A stretch of DNA of 64,000 nucleotides from an uncultured bacterium (GCA_943788935.1 CALSSE010000019.1:62001-126000), one strand, 5' to 3'; shown: positions 36,720 through 46,705, counted from the first letter of the stretch. The notes: generated by a model from the sequence alone, not told the origin. A program made the numbers and translations.

Positions 36720-38434
36720 ATGAACCTACACCGAGACCTCTCCCATTCATTGAGGTGAGCGATTTCAATTTAGAGTCTGTGCGCGAGCTAAAGGGGAGTG
36801 AAGAGCGAACCGCGGATACGCTCTATCACAGCTGTGAACTCAGCGCTCAACGCGGTGACTTTGTCCTCTTACTTGGTCCGAGTGGATCGGGTAAGACGCT
36901 ACTCACCAATTTCCTACTCGATCTTACCTCTCCTGTGAGTGAGACCTTAATCGTGAATCGCGGAGATCATAGACGAGCGCCTTCGATGATGGTGCGATTC
37001 ACCGATGAGGGAGAGCCACCGCAAGAGATAGAAGTGCTAGGTGATCTTTATCCTGAAGCGCTACGTGGTCGAGTCGGGGTGATGTTCCAATCTTTGGGGC
37101 TCCTTGAGGACTTGACCGTAGCCGAGAATTTAGACTTCGCCAACGATCAGAGCGGTTCACCTCGCCGAGATATAGAGTGGAGCTCATGGCGCTCCGAGAC
37201 CTTTAAACGACTAAAGCTGAGCGAGGAGCTCTTGCATGAACCAGTGAGTAAGCTCTCTGGCGGTCAACGGCAGAGGGTCGCTCTCGGTCGAATGCTCGCC
37301 TATACTCCAGAGGTTATGGTGTTCGATGAACCGACCTCAGCGCTAGATCCTCTATCAGCACGAGAAGCGGTGAGGCTTATTCGGGAGGCTCATGAGGCGA
37401 GCGGTGCAGCTCTTACCCTAGTGATCACTCACGATTATGGGACTTTTCTCCCTGTGGCCGATCGAGTGTGGTTCCTGAGCCAAGAGCGTGAGTTCATCAA
37501 TGAGCAACCTCCAGCGAGCCCTGAAGAGTATGAGCGTCGACTCGCCGCTCGACGCCTCCCCTCAGCGCGGCCGATCAACCTTGATGAGCGTCTTCAACAT
37601 GAAGCTCAAGTCGCTGATCGGCAAAGCGCGACCATGACTGAACGAGCCTTGAATACCGCCACTCGAGGGATCAACAGCCTTAAGAGTCCATGGTTTAGTC
37701 GATACTTAAAGACTTTCACGAAGCGAGTGATCTGGGATGGCCTCCCCTTTCATCTACTCGCCGGTCTAGGTCTTGGTGCCGTCGCCACTTATTTCTCATT
37801 TAACATGGAATTAGGGAGCGTATCTGTCGAAGGAGAAGGCGTAGTCGAGGTCAGTCGCTTTGTCTTGCCGACATTCTTTGAGCAGATGCTCTCCGGTTTT
37901 GGGGTAGTGATGTACAGAGCGCTGATCCCTCTGTTTACCTGTATCTGTTTAGCAGCCCGCGCTGGAACAGCGGTCACCGCTTATTTGTCAGAGATGAGAG
38001 ATGAAGGGAAGCGACAATGGGATGCCATGGAGAGTTTCGGTGTTCCTCCGGCGTGGTTCTTTATCCCTCAGTTACTTATCGTCTTCAGCATCGGGGCAGC
38101 GATACTCTCTTATTTCGCATTTTGGGCAGCCTCACTCGGATCCCTCCTCGTCGCTATGGCGACCAACCCTCTGTGCACCTTTTATACTTGGCGTGACACC
38201 TATTGGGCGAACCTTAAGCCGAGCGCTATGGTGTGGTTTGAGGGGAGCTCACTCTTCTTAGTGAAGACCATGAGCGCGGGGGTCTGTATCGCTTTAATAA
38301 GCGCGTATTATGGGACCCGTAAACGGAAGAGCAGCCTCGATACGATGACCAACCTGAGCCGAGCTAATGTCCTAAGCGTACTTATCACTTTAGCAGTATT
38401 CTTTGTACTTTTGGTTATCGAGAGCGGCGTATAA
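36716..38434 (+). CDS. ABC transporter ATPase fused to MlaE-like permease
   Basis: Residues 1-260 are an ABC ATPase: Walker A GPSGSGKT (54-61), Q-loop MFQSLG, signature LSGGQ (179-183), Walker B VMVFDEP and D-loop SALD. Residues 330-572 are a permease with about five helices containing CLAARAGTAVTAYLSEM and DAMESFGVPP. This is the conserved MlaE pattern (A-R-x-G-x-A-x-x-A-x-L) seen in lipid exporters/importers of the outer membrane asymmetry pathway. In MlaFEDB the two parts are separate proteins (MlaF, MlaE); here they are one chain. All ATPase motifs are intact. Upstream coupling by ATGA places it in the same complex as the previous gene product. Lipid or hydrophobic-molecule transport is inferred. 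Confidence 0.85.
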   Translation: MNEPTPRPLPFIEVSDFNLESVRELKGSEERTADTLYHSCELSAQRGDFVLLLGPSGSGKTLLTNFLLDLTSPVSETLIVNRGDHRRAPSMMVRFTDEGEPPQEIEVLGDLYPEALRGRVGVMFQSLGLLEDLTVAENLDFANDQSGSPRRDIEWSSWRSETFKRLKLSEELLHEPVSKLSGGQRQRVALGRMLAYTPEVMVFDEPTSALDPLSAREAVRLIREAHEASGAALTLVITHDYGTFLPVADRVWFLSQEREFINEQPPASPEEYERRLAARRLPSARPINLDERLQHEAQVADRQSATMTERALNTATRGINSLKSPWFSRYLKTFTKRVIWDGLPFHLLAGLGLGAVATYFSFNMELGSVSVEGEGVVEVSRFVLPTFFEQMLSGFGVVMYRALIPLFTCICLAARAGTAVTAYLSEMRDEGKRQWDAMESFGVPPAWFFIPQLLIVFSIGAAILSYFAFWAASLGSLLVAMATNPLCTFYTWRDTYWANLKPSAMVWFEGSSLFLVKTMSAGVCIALISAYYGTRKRKSSLDTMTNLSRANVLSVLITLAVFFVLLVIESGV

Positions 38435-38530
38435 CGTTCTTTTTTAGGTTCACATGATGTTCTCATGATGCTCTCTTAATCTATCTTCTAGTTTACCTTA
38501 CGATACCTGATCAGAAGGGGCGCTCGCTCT

Positions 38531-41212
38531 ATGTTTATCCCTCTCTCGACTCTATCGCTCGCCTCTGCGATTTCGGCAGCTTATGCCTCTCTACAGATTA
38601 GGTCATCACGCGAGCAGAGCGCCTCCCTCGAGGCTACTGATCGTCTCTATCTCCCTATATTGGGAGTGACGCAGAGTGGAAAAACCCTCTTGCTCGCCTC
38701 GCTCGGAGAGCAGCTTACCCAGTCTTCCTCAGAGCAACTCACTACCCGATTACTGACCAGGGAGGAAGAGCAGCGAGAGAGAGGGAAGGTCCTCAAACAC
38801 TTTGACCCTCAAGACCTTGACGCTTCTCCAGTGCCCCCAGGAGAGCGTACCACTGCCGGCATGATTCATTTCGAGCGCTTGAGCTTCGAGCGAGATGAAG
38901 TGAATGAGGCGACGATGGTCGCTGAAGATGCCCTCTTCGCGCTACAGTTTGCGACTCATGGTCCGATCGCTGGCCGAAAGCTCTGCATCTTAGAAGATAT
39001 ACCAGGAGAGCACCTTAGCGAAGAGAGGTCTCACAAAGGAAATATTTACCCTAAACTCCTTAAGGCTGACGGGCTGATCCTTGTCATCGATGGTCCTAAA
39101 GCGCTAAATGCTGATCGTGAGCCATTACCGGAGCATCTCCTCTATCAACAGCTCCTAGAGCGCTATCTCGCCCAAGATCATCATGGGCCTGTGTGGGTAG
39201 TCATCACCAAAGCTGACCTTCTGCCCGAGGATCGTCAAGACCAGCAGTGGTGGTATGAGCACACGCTCACTCACCTCACGCCTCTCCTCCAGCTTAAAGA
39301 CAGCCAAGCGGTCTTCGAGCTCTCTCTAGTCTCTGCGAAGCGGTCATGTGAGCAGCCTTGGGCGACACTGAAGAGCTCGGGAGAGTCTTTTTTTGTGAGC
39401 TTAAAGAGCGTGATTCAGAAGCGGCTTGAGCGACATGGCCTGCTCTCTAAAGAGATTAAAAGAGCTCGTAATCTCTGCGTCGCTCTCATGGCTTTAACCC
39501 TCATTCTAGGTTGGAGCGCCGCTGGAGCGTGGCGGCTAGGTAGCTTACCCCCAGTGAGCGGGGAGCGCGCTTGGGATGGCCCGAGCCTAAATGCGGCCAT
39601 CACGCCTCGCCTTAATGCTCTCAGAGATGCCAAGAGTATATTGAACCCGCTGAGGCTCTTTAAGAGGAGCCTCATCCATGAGCTCGCTACTCTACGAACC
39701 GAGACTACACAGCTCGTCAATGTCAAGGCTGACCGATGGGGTAAGAATTTAAGTAAAGAGCGCGAGGCGCGAGACCTGAGTCTTGAGCAGCTTAGCAGAG
39801 CCTTAAAAGACTTTCAGACCCTTAACAATGCTAGAGCGAAAGATCGACCATGGAGTGCCGAAGAGCGTGAGCTTGAAGAGCTGGTGAGTATGGCGATGAA
39901 CGATCATGGACGCCTCTCATCGTTAGAGTCACTCCCTGATCTCTCCACCCTCAAGCGTTCATGGACAGGGCGGTGTAAGCTCGCGCTGCATAGACAACCA
40001 GAGAGAGAGATACCTCCATTCGAATGCGCTCTCTCGATGTCGATTGATCGCCAATTAGTGGGGACTCGCCGCGCTCGCCTGAGCGCTGCTACTCGACCGA
40101 CGATCAGTCCCGCTGACACCTCTCAGCTCAAAGCTAGACTCTCACCCCTCCTGCAATGGGAGAGAGAGAACGCAGGTCTAGATCGCAGTGACCCCCTTTG
40201 GAGTCGGTTAAAGACTCTAAAGCGTAGCGCTTGGGAAGCGAGCTGGCTAAATCTTATCACCACCATTCAATCGATGAGAGAAGAGGAGGACGCGATCGGA
40301 CGCTTACGCTCACTTCAGCGGTTTGAAGTAGAGCGTAACGACTTACTGAGCGTCTTTACGAGTGATCTTGAAGCGCCCACAAAGATTATCGCTTCTTGGC
40401 GTGATCTCTTAAACAGCGAGTGTATTCAAGCTAAAGAGGATGAGGACCTCACTCCGAGTCTCAGACGAGAGGCCGACCTCATCATTGAATGGGCCGCTCC
40501 CTTTCTTGACCCTAGTCGGAGGGCGAGAGTGAGAATGAAGAGCGCCGAAGAGCGCTGGCTTAAAGAGCTCAAGGAGACGCTGCCTCAAGAGAGCCCTGAG
40601 GGCTTTGATCACGCCCTTAAGCTCATGGAGCGTAACCTCGCTGAGCTCAAAGGAGAAGAGGGCAGAGAGGTCATTATGAGCGCCATCTCCGAGTGGACTC
40701 AGCGACTTAAGAGTCTACAAGTATGGAGAGCCGCTCAAGCGGTTAAGGTGAGCGCTAGTGAGGTTGAATGTGACTTTGATAAACTTGAGGAAGAGGGTTT
40801 AGATCACGGTTCAGGGAGTCACTTTGATCTAGACCTGTTTGTCCCTTATTTGGCTCTCAAACTCACCCCAATCGGCTCCATACCTGCGCCTCTAGAGAGC
40901 GAAGCGAATGGCTCAAAAGAACTAATACTCGTTAAAGAGACCGATATTGATGATGAGCTCTCTTTACAATGGCATCCTTGGTCGCGGCTGACCCTCGCTC
41001 TATATGAACAAGATGGAGAGATAGATGTACTCCCCGAAACTGAAGAGTCTGATGATCACCTGATCAGTGATCACACAGTGTGGTCGGTAGGTAGTGAGCC
41101 ACCAAGTACTACGGCAGCGCTTACTCCGAAGAACTCATGTTTTGTCACAATCACGCTCCATCATCGTCTCCCTGAGTGGGTAGGCACAATGGGGCTATTA
41201 CCAAAGCGATAA
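38531..41212 (+). CDS. Membrane-anchored P-loop GTPase-like protein
   Basis: A hydrophobic N-terminus (residues 4-22) leads to a GTPase-like domain. It has G1 GVTQSGKT (45-52), a Thr pair in the switch I region (ERTTAGMIHF, 105-113), G3-like EDIPGEH (155-161) and G4 TKAD (226-229), with VSAKRS as a G5 candidate. A second helix (LCVALMALTLILGWSAAG) follows near residue 320. After it come about 570 helical, Arg/Glu-rich residues with no family I know. The layout (GTPase, helix, long helical tail) recalls TssM/IcmF of type VI secretion, but no other such genes are here. It follows the ABC-MlaE gene by 96 bases on the same strand and precedes the small tail-anchored gene by six bases. Confidence 0.65.
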   Translation: MFIPLSTLSLASAISAAYASLQIRSSREQSASLEATDRLYLPILGVTQSGKTLLLASLGEQLTQSSSEQLTTRLLTREEEQRERGKVLKHFDPQDLDASPVPPGERTTAGMIHFERLSFERDEVNEATMVAEDALFALQFATHGPIAGRKLCILEDIPGEHLSEERSHKGNIYPKLLKADGLILVIDGPKALNADREPLPEHLLYQQLLERYLAQDHHGPVWVVITKADLLPEDRQDQQWWYEHTLTHLTPLLQLKDSQAVFELSLVSAKRSCEQPWATLKSSGESFFVSLKSVIQKRLERHGLLSKEIKRARNLCVALMALTLILGWSAAGAWRLGSLPPVSGERAWDGPSLNAAITPRLNALRDAKSILNPLRLFKRSLIHELATLRTETTQLVNVKADRWGKNLSKEREARDLSLEQLSRALKDFQTLNNARAKDRPWSAEERELEELVSMAMNDHGRLSSLESLPDLSTLKRSWTGRCKLALHRQPEREIPPFECALSMSIDRQLVGTRRARLSAATRPTISPADTSQLKARLSPLLQWERENAGLDRSDPLWSRLKTLKRSAWEASWLNLITTIQSMREEEDAIGRLRSLQRFEVERNDLLSVFTSDLEAPTKIIASWRDLLNSECIQAKEDEDLTPSLRREADLIIEWAAPFLDPSRRARVRMKSAEERWLKELKETLPQESPEGFDHALKLMERNLAELKGEEGREVIMSAISEWTQRLKSLQVWRAAQAVKVSASEVECDFDKLEEEGLDHGSGSHFDLDLFVPYLALKLTPIGSIPAPLESEANGSKELILVKETDIDDELSLQWHPWSRLTLALYEQDGEIDVLPETEESDDHLISDHTVWSVGSEPPSTTAALTPKNSCFVTITLHHRLPEWVGTMGLLPKR

Positions 41213-41218
41213 GAGAAG

Positions 41219-41719
41219 ATGAACACTTCATTCATTTTCACGAGCGGTCGACGCTCGTCACATCATGAACATACCGGTTATGGACTTAAAGAGGGCTTAG
41301 AGGGTGAGCCTTATGACATCGTCGAGCTCCTCGAGCGCCCTTGTCTTGAGCTTTGTCAAGGTCGAAGAGAGCGCCGGGGCCTCTTGCTCGCTGTTATCGA
41401 TGATGAGGTCCGTTGGTCAGGTGAGCTAGAGATTACTAGCGGATATGAGCCTTCGGGGCGGCCTAATTTTATGGTTCGCGGGACAAGCCCTCCGGTTGAT
41501 CTTCTCCACGAAGGCATACTGAGAGGGTTAAGGTGGCGATTCCAAGAAGCCAACTCTGAGGTGTCAGTGATTGACTTAGGTGGCGAGAATACTCACCTTG
41601 GTAAAAGAATGAGAATGACGAGGCTCCTATTGATACTTATCACTATGATTATATTGTGTTTACTGGTCTATTTTTCATTTATAAAGTCAGCGACTCCCTC
41701 AGGCTATATGCTGAAGTAA
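41219..41719 (+). CDS. Small C-terminally anchored protein of the ABC/GTPase cluster
   Basis: 166 residues: a soluble domain with strands LLLAVIDDEVRWSGELEIT and FMVRGTSPP, then one C-terminal helix (LLLILITMIILCLLVYFSF) preceded by KRMRMTR, so the N-terminal domain faces the cytoplasm. No family is recognised. It begins six bases after the GTPase-like stop, close enough to be co-translated, and a short AAGAG overlaps the junction. It closes the cluster; the 180 bases after it show no clear terminator. A partner or regulator of the GTPase-like protein is the simplest guess. Confidence 0.6.
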   Translation: MNTSFIFTSGRRSSHHEHTGYGLKEGLEGEPYDIVELLERPCLELCQGRRERRGLLLAVIDDEVRWSGELEITSGYEPSGRPNFMVRGTSPPVDLLHEGILRGLRWRFQEANSEVSVIDLGGENTHLGKRMRMTRLLLILITMIILCLLVYFSFIKSATPSGYMLK

Positions 41720-41901
41720 GCCCTTAAGGATTTTTAACACCTAAGAGCACTCACATAGCTAAAAAATCGTTGATTAGCGAGGAGTTAAGATGATCGTCTG
41801 TGGTTGAATAAGCGATTATTGAATGTCTTGTTGTTAATAGTGATTTAGCAGTGTTAGTCTTTGATCTCTGCCAATACATTTACACAATGCAGGATCAAAA
41901 T

Positions 41902-44169
41902 ATGAAAGACTTACTTCATCGAGAAGCGCTTGATTATCACAGCAGTGGTCGGCCGGGCAAAATCGCCATTAAGCCCACTAAGCCTCTAGAGACTCAACGT
42001 GACCTTTCATTAGCTTACACACCGGGTGTAGCCCAACCGTGCCTTGAGATCGCTGAGGATCCGCAAAAATCTTTTAAGTATACAGCGAGGGGTAATCTAG
42101 TGGCGGTGATCTCCAACGGGACCGCTGTCCTTGGTTTAGGTGATATAGGCCCCGAAGCCTCTAAGCCGGTTATGGAAGGCAAGGGGGTCCTGTTTAAGCG
42201 TTTCGCCGATATTGATGTCTTCGATATTGAGGTCGCAGAGCGTGATCCTGATCGATTGATTGAGATCATCGCCTCTCTCGAGCCCACATTTGGAGGCATT
42301 AATCTAGAGGATATTAAGGCGCCAGAGTGCTTTTACATCGAGGAGAAGCTCCGAGAGAGGATGAATATCCCCGTCTTCCATGACGACCAGCATGGAACCG
42401 CGATTATCTCCGCCGCTGCCTTTGTGAACGCCTTAGAAATCGTAGATAAAGACCCTGCAGAGGTGAAATGTGTCTTCAGTGGAGCGGGGGCGGCGGCGAT
42501 GGCTTGCGCCCAGCTCTTCTTTACTCTCGGCGTTAAGCCAGAGAATCTCTTAATGTGTGACAGCAGAGGGGTCATCTACCAGGGGCGTGAAGCGGGGATG
42601 AATCCATATAAAGAGCGCTTCGCTGTAGAGACAGACCGTCGAACGCTGAGGGATGCGATGAAGGGGGCTGATGTCTTTGTCGGAGTGAGCGCCAAAGGGG
42701 TCGTTGATGCAGATATGGTTCGATCAATGGCGCCCTCTCCACTAGTGATGGCGATGGCGAACCCTGATCCTGAGATCGGTTATCATGAGGCGAAAGCGGC
42801 GCGTGATGACCTGATCATGGCGACTGGACGAAGTGATTACCCCAACCAAGTCAATAACGTACTCGGCTTCCCGTTTATCTTTAGAGGCGCCTTAGACGCC
42901 CAAGCGACGACGGTTAATGATGAGATGAAGATCGCTGCCGTCTATGCCTTAGCAGAGCTAGCCAAGGAGGATGTGCCCGAAGATGTTAAGCAGGCTTATA
43001 ATGACCAAACTCTACAGTTTGGACCGGAGTACATTATTCCCAAGCCTTTCGACTGGCGGGCGCTGTTAAGCGTAGCCCCAGCGGTCGCTCGAGCAGCTAC
43101 AGAATCGGGGGTTGCGCGTCAGCCGATCACTGACATCGCTGCTTACCGAGAGCACCTAGAGGGGATCTTAGGCAGTGAGCGTGGGGTGATCAGAGGGTTG
43201 ATTAATAAGGCGAGAAACGCTCGAACACGCATTGTTTTTCCTGAGGGTGAACATATCAAGATGATTCAGGCCGCTCAGACTTGTCTAGAGGAGAGGATCG
43301 CCCAGCCGATCCTCCTCGGCTCTGAAGAGGTGATCACTAAGATCGCTGAGACTCATGGCCTCTCTTTAGAGGGAATAGAGCTGATTAACCCCCTCACGGA
43401 TGAGCGACGAGATCACTATATTAACACTCATTATAAACAGCGACAGCGGAGGGGAGTATCCCTTCTTCAAGCCCAAAAGCATATGGAGCAGTCCAATTAT
43501 TTTGGTTCAATGATGGTCTCACAAGGGGATGCCGATGGCTTAGTAAGCGGTCTCACTCGGAGCTATCCGGAGACCTTGAAGCCCGCTCTACAGATTATTG
43601 GCCCCGCCGAGGGGGACCGACGTGTCGCCGGCGCCCACTTGGTGATCTCTCCCAATATGGTAAAGATCTTTACGGACACTACAGTCAATATAGACCCTAG
43701 CCCCGAGGAGCTCTGCGGTATCGCACTGTCTGCAGCGGCAGTGGCCCGCTCCTTTGATATTGAGCCACAGGTGGCCCTCTTAAGTTTTAGTAACTTTGGC
43801 AGTAATCAGCCACCTCAAGTTCGAAAGGTCACCGAGGCGCTAAAGTTGATTAAACGAGCTGATCCACAACTAGCGGTTGAGGGTGAGCTGCACGCTGATC
43901 TAGCGGTGAACGCTAATGAGCGACAGAAGCTCTTCCCCTTCTCCGAACTCAAGGGAGAAGCGAATGTGCTCGTCTTCCCTGATCTTAACAGCGCGAATAT
44001 CAGCTATAAACTCTTAAAAGAGCTCAGCGACGTTGAATTTGTTGGTCCGATTCTCATCGGTATGGGCGCGCCCGTCAATATCCTTGAACAGGGGTGTAGC
44101 GTGAGAAGCGTGGTTAATATGACCGCGATTACTGCTGTGCAGATCCAACAACAACGGGCGCAGAGTTGA
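41902..44169 (+). CDS. maeB: NADP-dependent malic enzyme with C-terminal phosphotransacetylase-like domain
   Basis: The first 420 residues are a bacterial malic enzyme: YHSSGRPGKI, TQRDLSLAYTPGVAQPCL, a metal and substrate segment INLEDIKAPECF...PVFHDDQHGTA, and the dinucleotide loop FSGAGAAAMACA. The remaining 330 are phosphate acetyl/butyryltransferase-like (VFPEGEH, QGDADGLVSGLTRSYP). This fused form oxidises malate to pyruvate and CO2, making NADPH; the second domain is regulatory, binding acetyl-CoA. I chose ATG 41902 because it matches the usual N-terminus and has GGA before it; 41887 and 41851 are alternatives. It ends four bases from the convergent EEP gene. Confidence 0.93.
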   Translation: MKDLLHREALDYHSSGRPGKIAIKPTKPLETQRDLSLAYTPGVAQPCLEIAEDPQKSFKYTARGNLVAVISNGTAVLGLGDIGPEASKPVMEGKGVLFKRFADIDVFDIEVAERDPDRLIEIIASLEPTFGGINLEDIKAPECFYIEEKLRERMNIPVFHDDQHGTAIISAAAFVNALEIVDKDPAEVKCVFSGAGAAAMACAQLFFTLGVKPENLLMCDSRGVIYQGREAGMNPYKERFAVETDRRTLRDAMKGADVFVGVSAKGVVDADMVRSMAPSPLVMAMANPDPEIGYHEAKAARDDLIMATGRSDYPNQVNNVLGFPFIFRGALDAQATTVNDEMKIAAVYALAELAKEDVPEDVKQAYNDQTLQFGPEYIIPKPFDWRALLSVAPAVARAATESGVARQPITDIAAYREHLEGILGSERGVIRGLINKARNARTRIVFPEGEHIKMIQAAQTCLEERIAQPILLGSEEVITKIAETHGLSLEGIELINPLTDERRDHYINTHYKQRQRRGVSLLQAQKHMEQSNYFGSMMVSQGDADGLVSGLTRSYPETLKPALQIIGPAEGDRRVAGAHLVISPNMVKIFTDTTVNIDPSPEELCGIALSAAAVARSFDIEPQVALLSFSNFGSNQPPQVRKVTEALKLIKRADPQLAVEGELHADLAVNANERQKLFPFSELKGEANVLVFPDLNSANISYKLLKELSDVEFVGPILIGMGAPVNILEQGCSVRSVVNMTAITAVQIQQQRAQS

Positions 44170-44173
44170 GGTT

Positions 44174-45328
44174 TTATTCAGCGTCTATTGACTTTGGTAA
44201 GCCCAAAGTGGAGATGATGGGCCGATGATCAGAGCAAGACGCTGAGGGGACCCTCGCCTCCATAAGAATAAAGGCGTCATGAAGAGCGTAGATAAAGTCG
44301 ACTCGAAAAGGGATAAACGTCCCAAAGTATTTGGTGGCGCCAAAGGTTGTCCCTACCGCACTCCAGACATCTCTCCACTGCTCAGTCAATAGAGCATGTG
44401 CGCCGGCATGAGGGGGGGCGTTAAAGTCACCGACCATAATCGTTGGGTCACGGTAGGTCTTGATCAATGACAATAGACCTGCGGCTTGCTCTCGTTGTAG
44501 GTTAGAGGTTTTGATAATTCCCTTCATGACCTCTAAGAGCGTCTCTGGAGAGGAGATCACCGCTTTGATCTCTTGGGTGCCAATCCGATGAGGTAAGAAA
44601 TGGACATTGAGTAGATTAAAAGTTGTCTTTGGGTCGTCTCGATAACTCATCTCAGCGAACAGAGCTCGCCATCGGCCTCTTCCTTTTAGGATAATGTTAC
44701 GAACATAATTGATTTTCCATTGGCTGCTGCGATGAATACAGATCCCTAGACCACTGACGTCTGTTTTCTGAGAGTGATAACCAACATGTTGACAGTTGAG
44801 ATTGAGCTTCTCTTCTAGTCTCTTTAAATTATCATTATTCACCTCTTGAAAGCCGAATAACTCTACTGGGTGGCCAATGTTCGTTTCACTCTCTTTCACG
44901 AGGCGGTGAATACATTCTAGTCTCTCCGCTCTAACCTCTCGACGCTTTGTTCTTGGAGAGAGATCACCGAGTCGTTGTACATTATAGGTCATTAGGCTAA
45001 TGACTTGTTGGTGCTTTAGGTAACTCACCGAAGAATCAAGATCTGGGCTGGTTCTTAATACCCACATCGGCGGCCATATTAAGAGGGTGCATAAGAGGTA
45101 GACCACAGGGAGGATGAGGGACTGGTACATCACTCCTCGTTCTTGATGAGACATCTTCCACAAGGCAAAGCTGAATAAGACGATCAACCAAATGACATTA
45201 ACAATGGGTAAAATAAAAGCCAAAAGAGAGACAGACACCGATGTATAGGCGTGACTCGTCACCACTAAGGAGAGGGCTAATATCACCGCTGAAATTAGGA
45301 TGACCCCTTTGCTCCCTGATCGCTTCAT
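44174..45328 (-). CDS. Membrane-anchored endonuclease/exonuclease/phosphatase-family protein
   Basis: The first 110 residues hold about three hydrophobic helices; the rest is an EEP (DNase I-like) domain. Its motifs are in order: SLMTYNVQRLGD, VELFGFQEVNNDNL with the metal Glu, LLNVHFLPHR, MVGDFNAPPHA with catalytic Asp-Asn, and CSDHRPI with the final Asp-His. All metal and catalytic residues are present. The family hydrolyses phosphodiesters in nucleic acids, lipids or sugar phosphates; the target here is unknown. It follows the GT2 gene by 18 bases on the same strand and is likely co-transcribed, which hints at an envelope-glycan or lipid substrate. Confidence 0.83.
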   Translation of the reverse strand: MKRSGSKGVILISAVILALSLVVTSHAYTSVSVSLLAFILPIVNVIWLIVLFSFALWKMSHQERGVMYQSLILPVVYLLCTLLIWPPMWVLRTSPDLDSSVSYLKHQQVISLMTYNVQRLGDLSPRTKRREVRAERLECIHRLVKESETNIGHPVELFGFQEVNNDNLKRLEEKLNLNCQHVGYHSQKTDVSGLGICIHRSSQWKINYVRNIILKGRGRWRALFAEMSYRDDPKTTFNLLNVHFLPHRIGTQEIKAVISSPETLLEVMKGIIKTSNLQREQAAGLLSLIKTYRDPTIMVGDFNAPPHAGAHALLTEQWRDVWSAVGTTFGATKYFGTFIPFRVDFIYALHDAFILMEARVPSASCSDHRPIISTLGLPKSIDAE

Positions 45329-45346
45329 CCCCTCTTATATCCTTTT

Positions 45347-46705
45347 TTAGCCTATTGTCTTTAACTCAGTGAGTAGTTCTGCGACCGGTCGATCTTCAGG
45401 GAAACGATCTAGATAATCTGCACAGAGCGCTTTAGCTTGATCAAGTCGCCCTAGCTCGACCCAAGCGCCTGCGCAATTGAGGACAGGGTCATGGCTATCT
45501 CGGTCATTTCTAATGGCTAAGAGGAAGTGTTTCATCCCCTCTTGAGTGTTCTCAGAGTTCCAATGTAAGACACCAATATTAGTATGAACCCTAGCGTTAT
45601 CTGGATCAAACTCGAGGAGCTCATTAAAGACCTTGAGTGACTCCTCTTCAAAGCCTGCCTCCGCCATCATCTCAGCATCTTCAATATCCATACGTAACAA
45701 GGTTGTTTTTTGATCATCAGGAGAGAGCCCTTCGATCGCCTCATCATCAGCGATGAGGCTGCTCGCGATACTGGAGTCAAATTTTAAGTCTTTGAAAGCT
45801 GACTGTTCTAGTGAGCTCTTACCATCGCCTCCTGAGCCACTCAGGCTGCGGATCGCGAACTCTCTACGGGTCATGTAACGCTCACCAACAAAGGCCATCT
45901 CGGTAAACTCATATACGTGCTCTTGAAAGAACTTTTGGTCAACACGTAGCTCTCGTGACTCGCGATCAGCGAGGTGATTGATCGCCAAGCGTAGCTCTTT
46001 GCTCATCAGCTCGTCTCGCCATAGGCCATTGGTATCAAAGGGAGAAGGACAGACCTCGTCATAGGTGAAGAGCACCTCGCGTAGATAACGTCTCTTGATA
46101 GTGCTCTCACACAAGGCATAGCCAAAGGCCTGAAGTCCGCCATCCATAAAGAATTGTCTGCTGTCTTCAAACTGTAGGTCTTGAGCGCTGAGAACGCTGA
46201 GGTATTTAGCATCGAAGCAGAGAGGCCCGTTGAAGACCCATGGTTGTTGACGAACCGCCTCATAAGGGTGGATCGCTCCAGCGTCACTGATGACACCATC
46301 CGCGTCACGCCATTTCGCCCACACGACAGCCCAACCGTCATCAAAGGATTTACTGAGCTTCTCCAAGGCACGATCTTGGGAGAAGCGGTGTTCTCCTCGC
46401 ATGAGGATAACGATATGTTGTTTACTCTTATCATCCAAGTGAGCTTTGACAGCATTCATCGACACCCAAGAGCAGGCTGCGAAGCCTTTTCGTTCAGGGA
46501 ACTCTTTAATTTTTACCTTATCGGATAAGCCATACATCCCTGAGTATTTTTGAAACTCAGCGCTGGTTTGGTCCGGCGAAGCGTCATCGATGAAGGTCAG
46601 TGTCCAATCCTTGTGAGTTTGGCGAGAGAGTGAGGCGAGGCTCGCCTTCACTGAGCTTTGATTACGATGTGCTATTTGTATGATATGATATTTTATATTG
46701 GACAT
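45347..46705 (-). CDS. Glycosyltransferase family 2 with C-terminal TPR repeats
   Basis: The N-terminal GT-A domain has YHIIQIAHRNQSSVKASLASL and the nucleotide-sugar motif FIDDASPD, then MRGEHRF in place of the usual DxD region, so activity needs care. Residues about 325-450 contain three tetratricopeptide repeats (EAGFEEESLKVFNELLEFDP, VHTNIGVLHWNSENTQEG), which bind proteins. No membrane helix is seen, so it is cytoplasmic. GT2 enzymes add sugars to glycans or proteins; the acceptor is unknown. The ribosome site before ATG 46705 is weak. Confidence 0.75.
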   Translation of the reverse strand: MSNIKYHIIQIAHRNQSSVKASLASLSRQTHKDWTLTFIDDASPDQTSAEFQKYSGMYGLSDKVKIKEFPERKGFAACSWVSMNAVKAHLDDKSKQHIVILMRGEHRFSQDRALEKLSKSFDDGWAVVWAKWRDADGVISDAGAIHPYEAVRQQPWVFNGPLCFDAKYLSVLSAQDLQFEDSRQFFMDGGLQAFGYALCESTIKRRYLREVLFTYDEVCPSPFDTNGLWRDELMSKELRLAINHLADRESRELRVDQKFFQEHVYEFTEMAFVGERYMTRREFAIRSLSGSGGDGKSSLEQSAFKDLKFDSSIASSLIADDEAIEGLSPDDQKTTLLRMDIEDAEMMAEAGFEEESLKVFNELLEFDPDNARVHTNIGVLHWNSENTQEGMKHFLLAIRNDRDSHDPVLNCAGAWVELGRLDQAKALCADYLDRFPEDRPVAELLTELKTIG

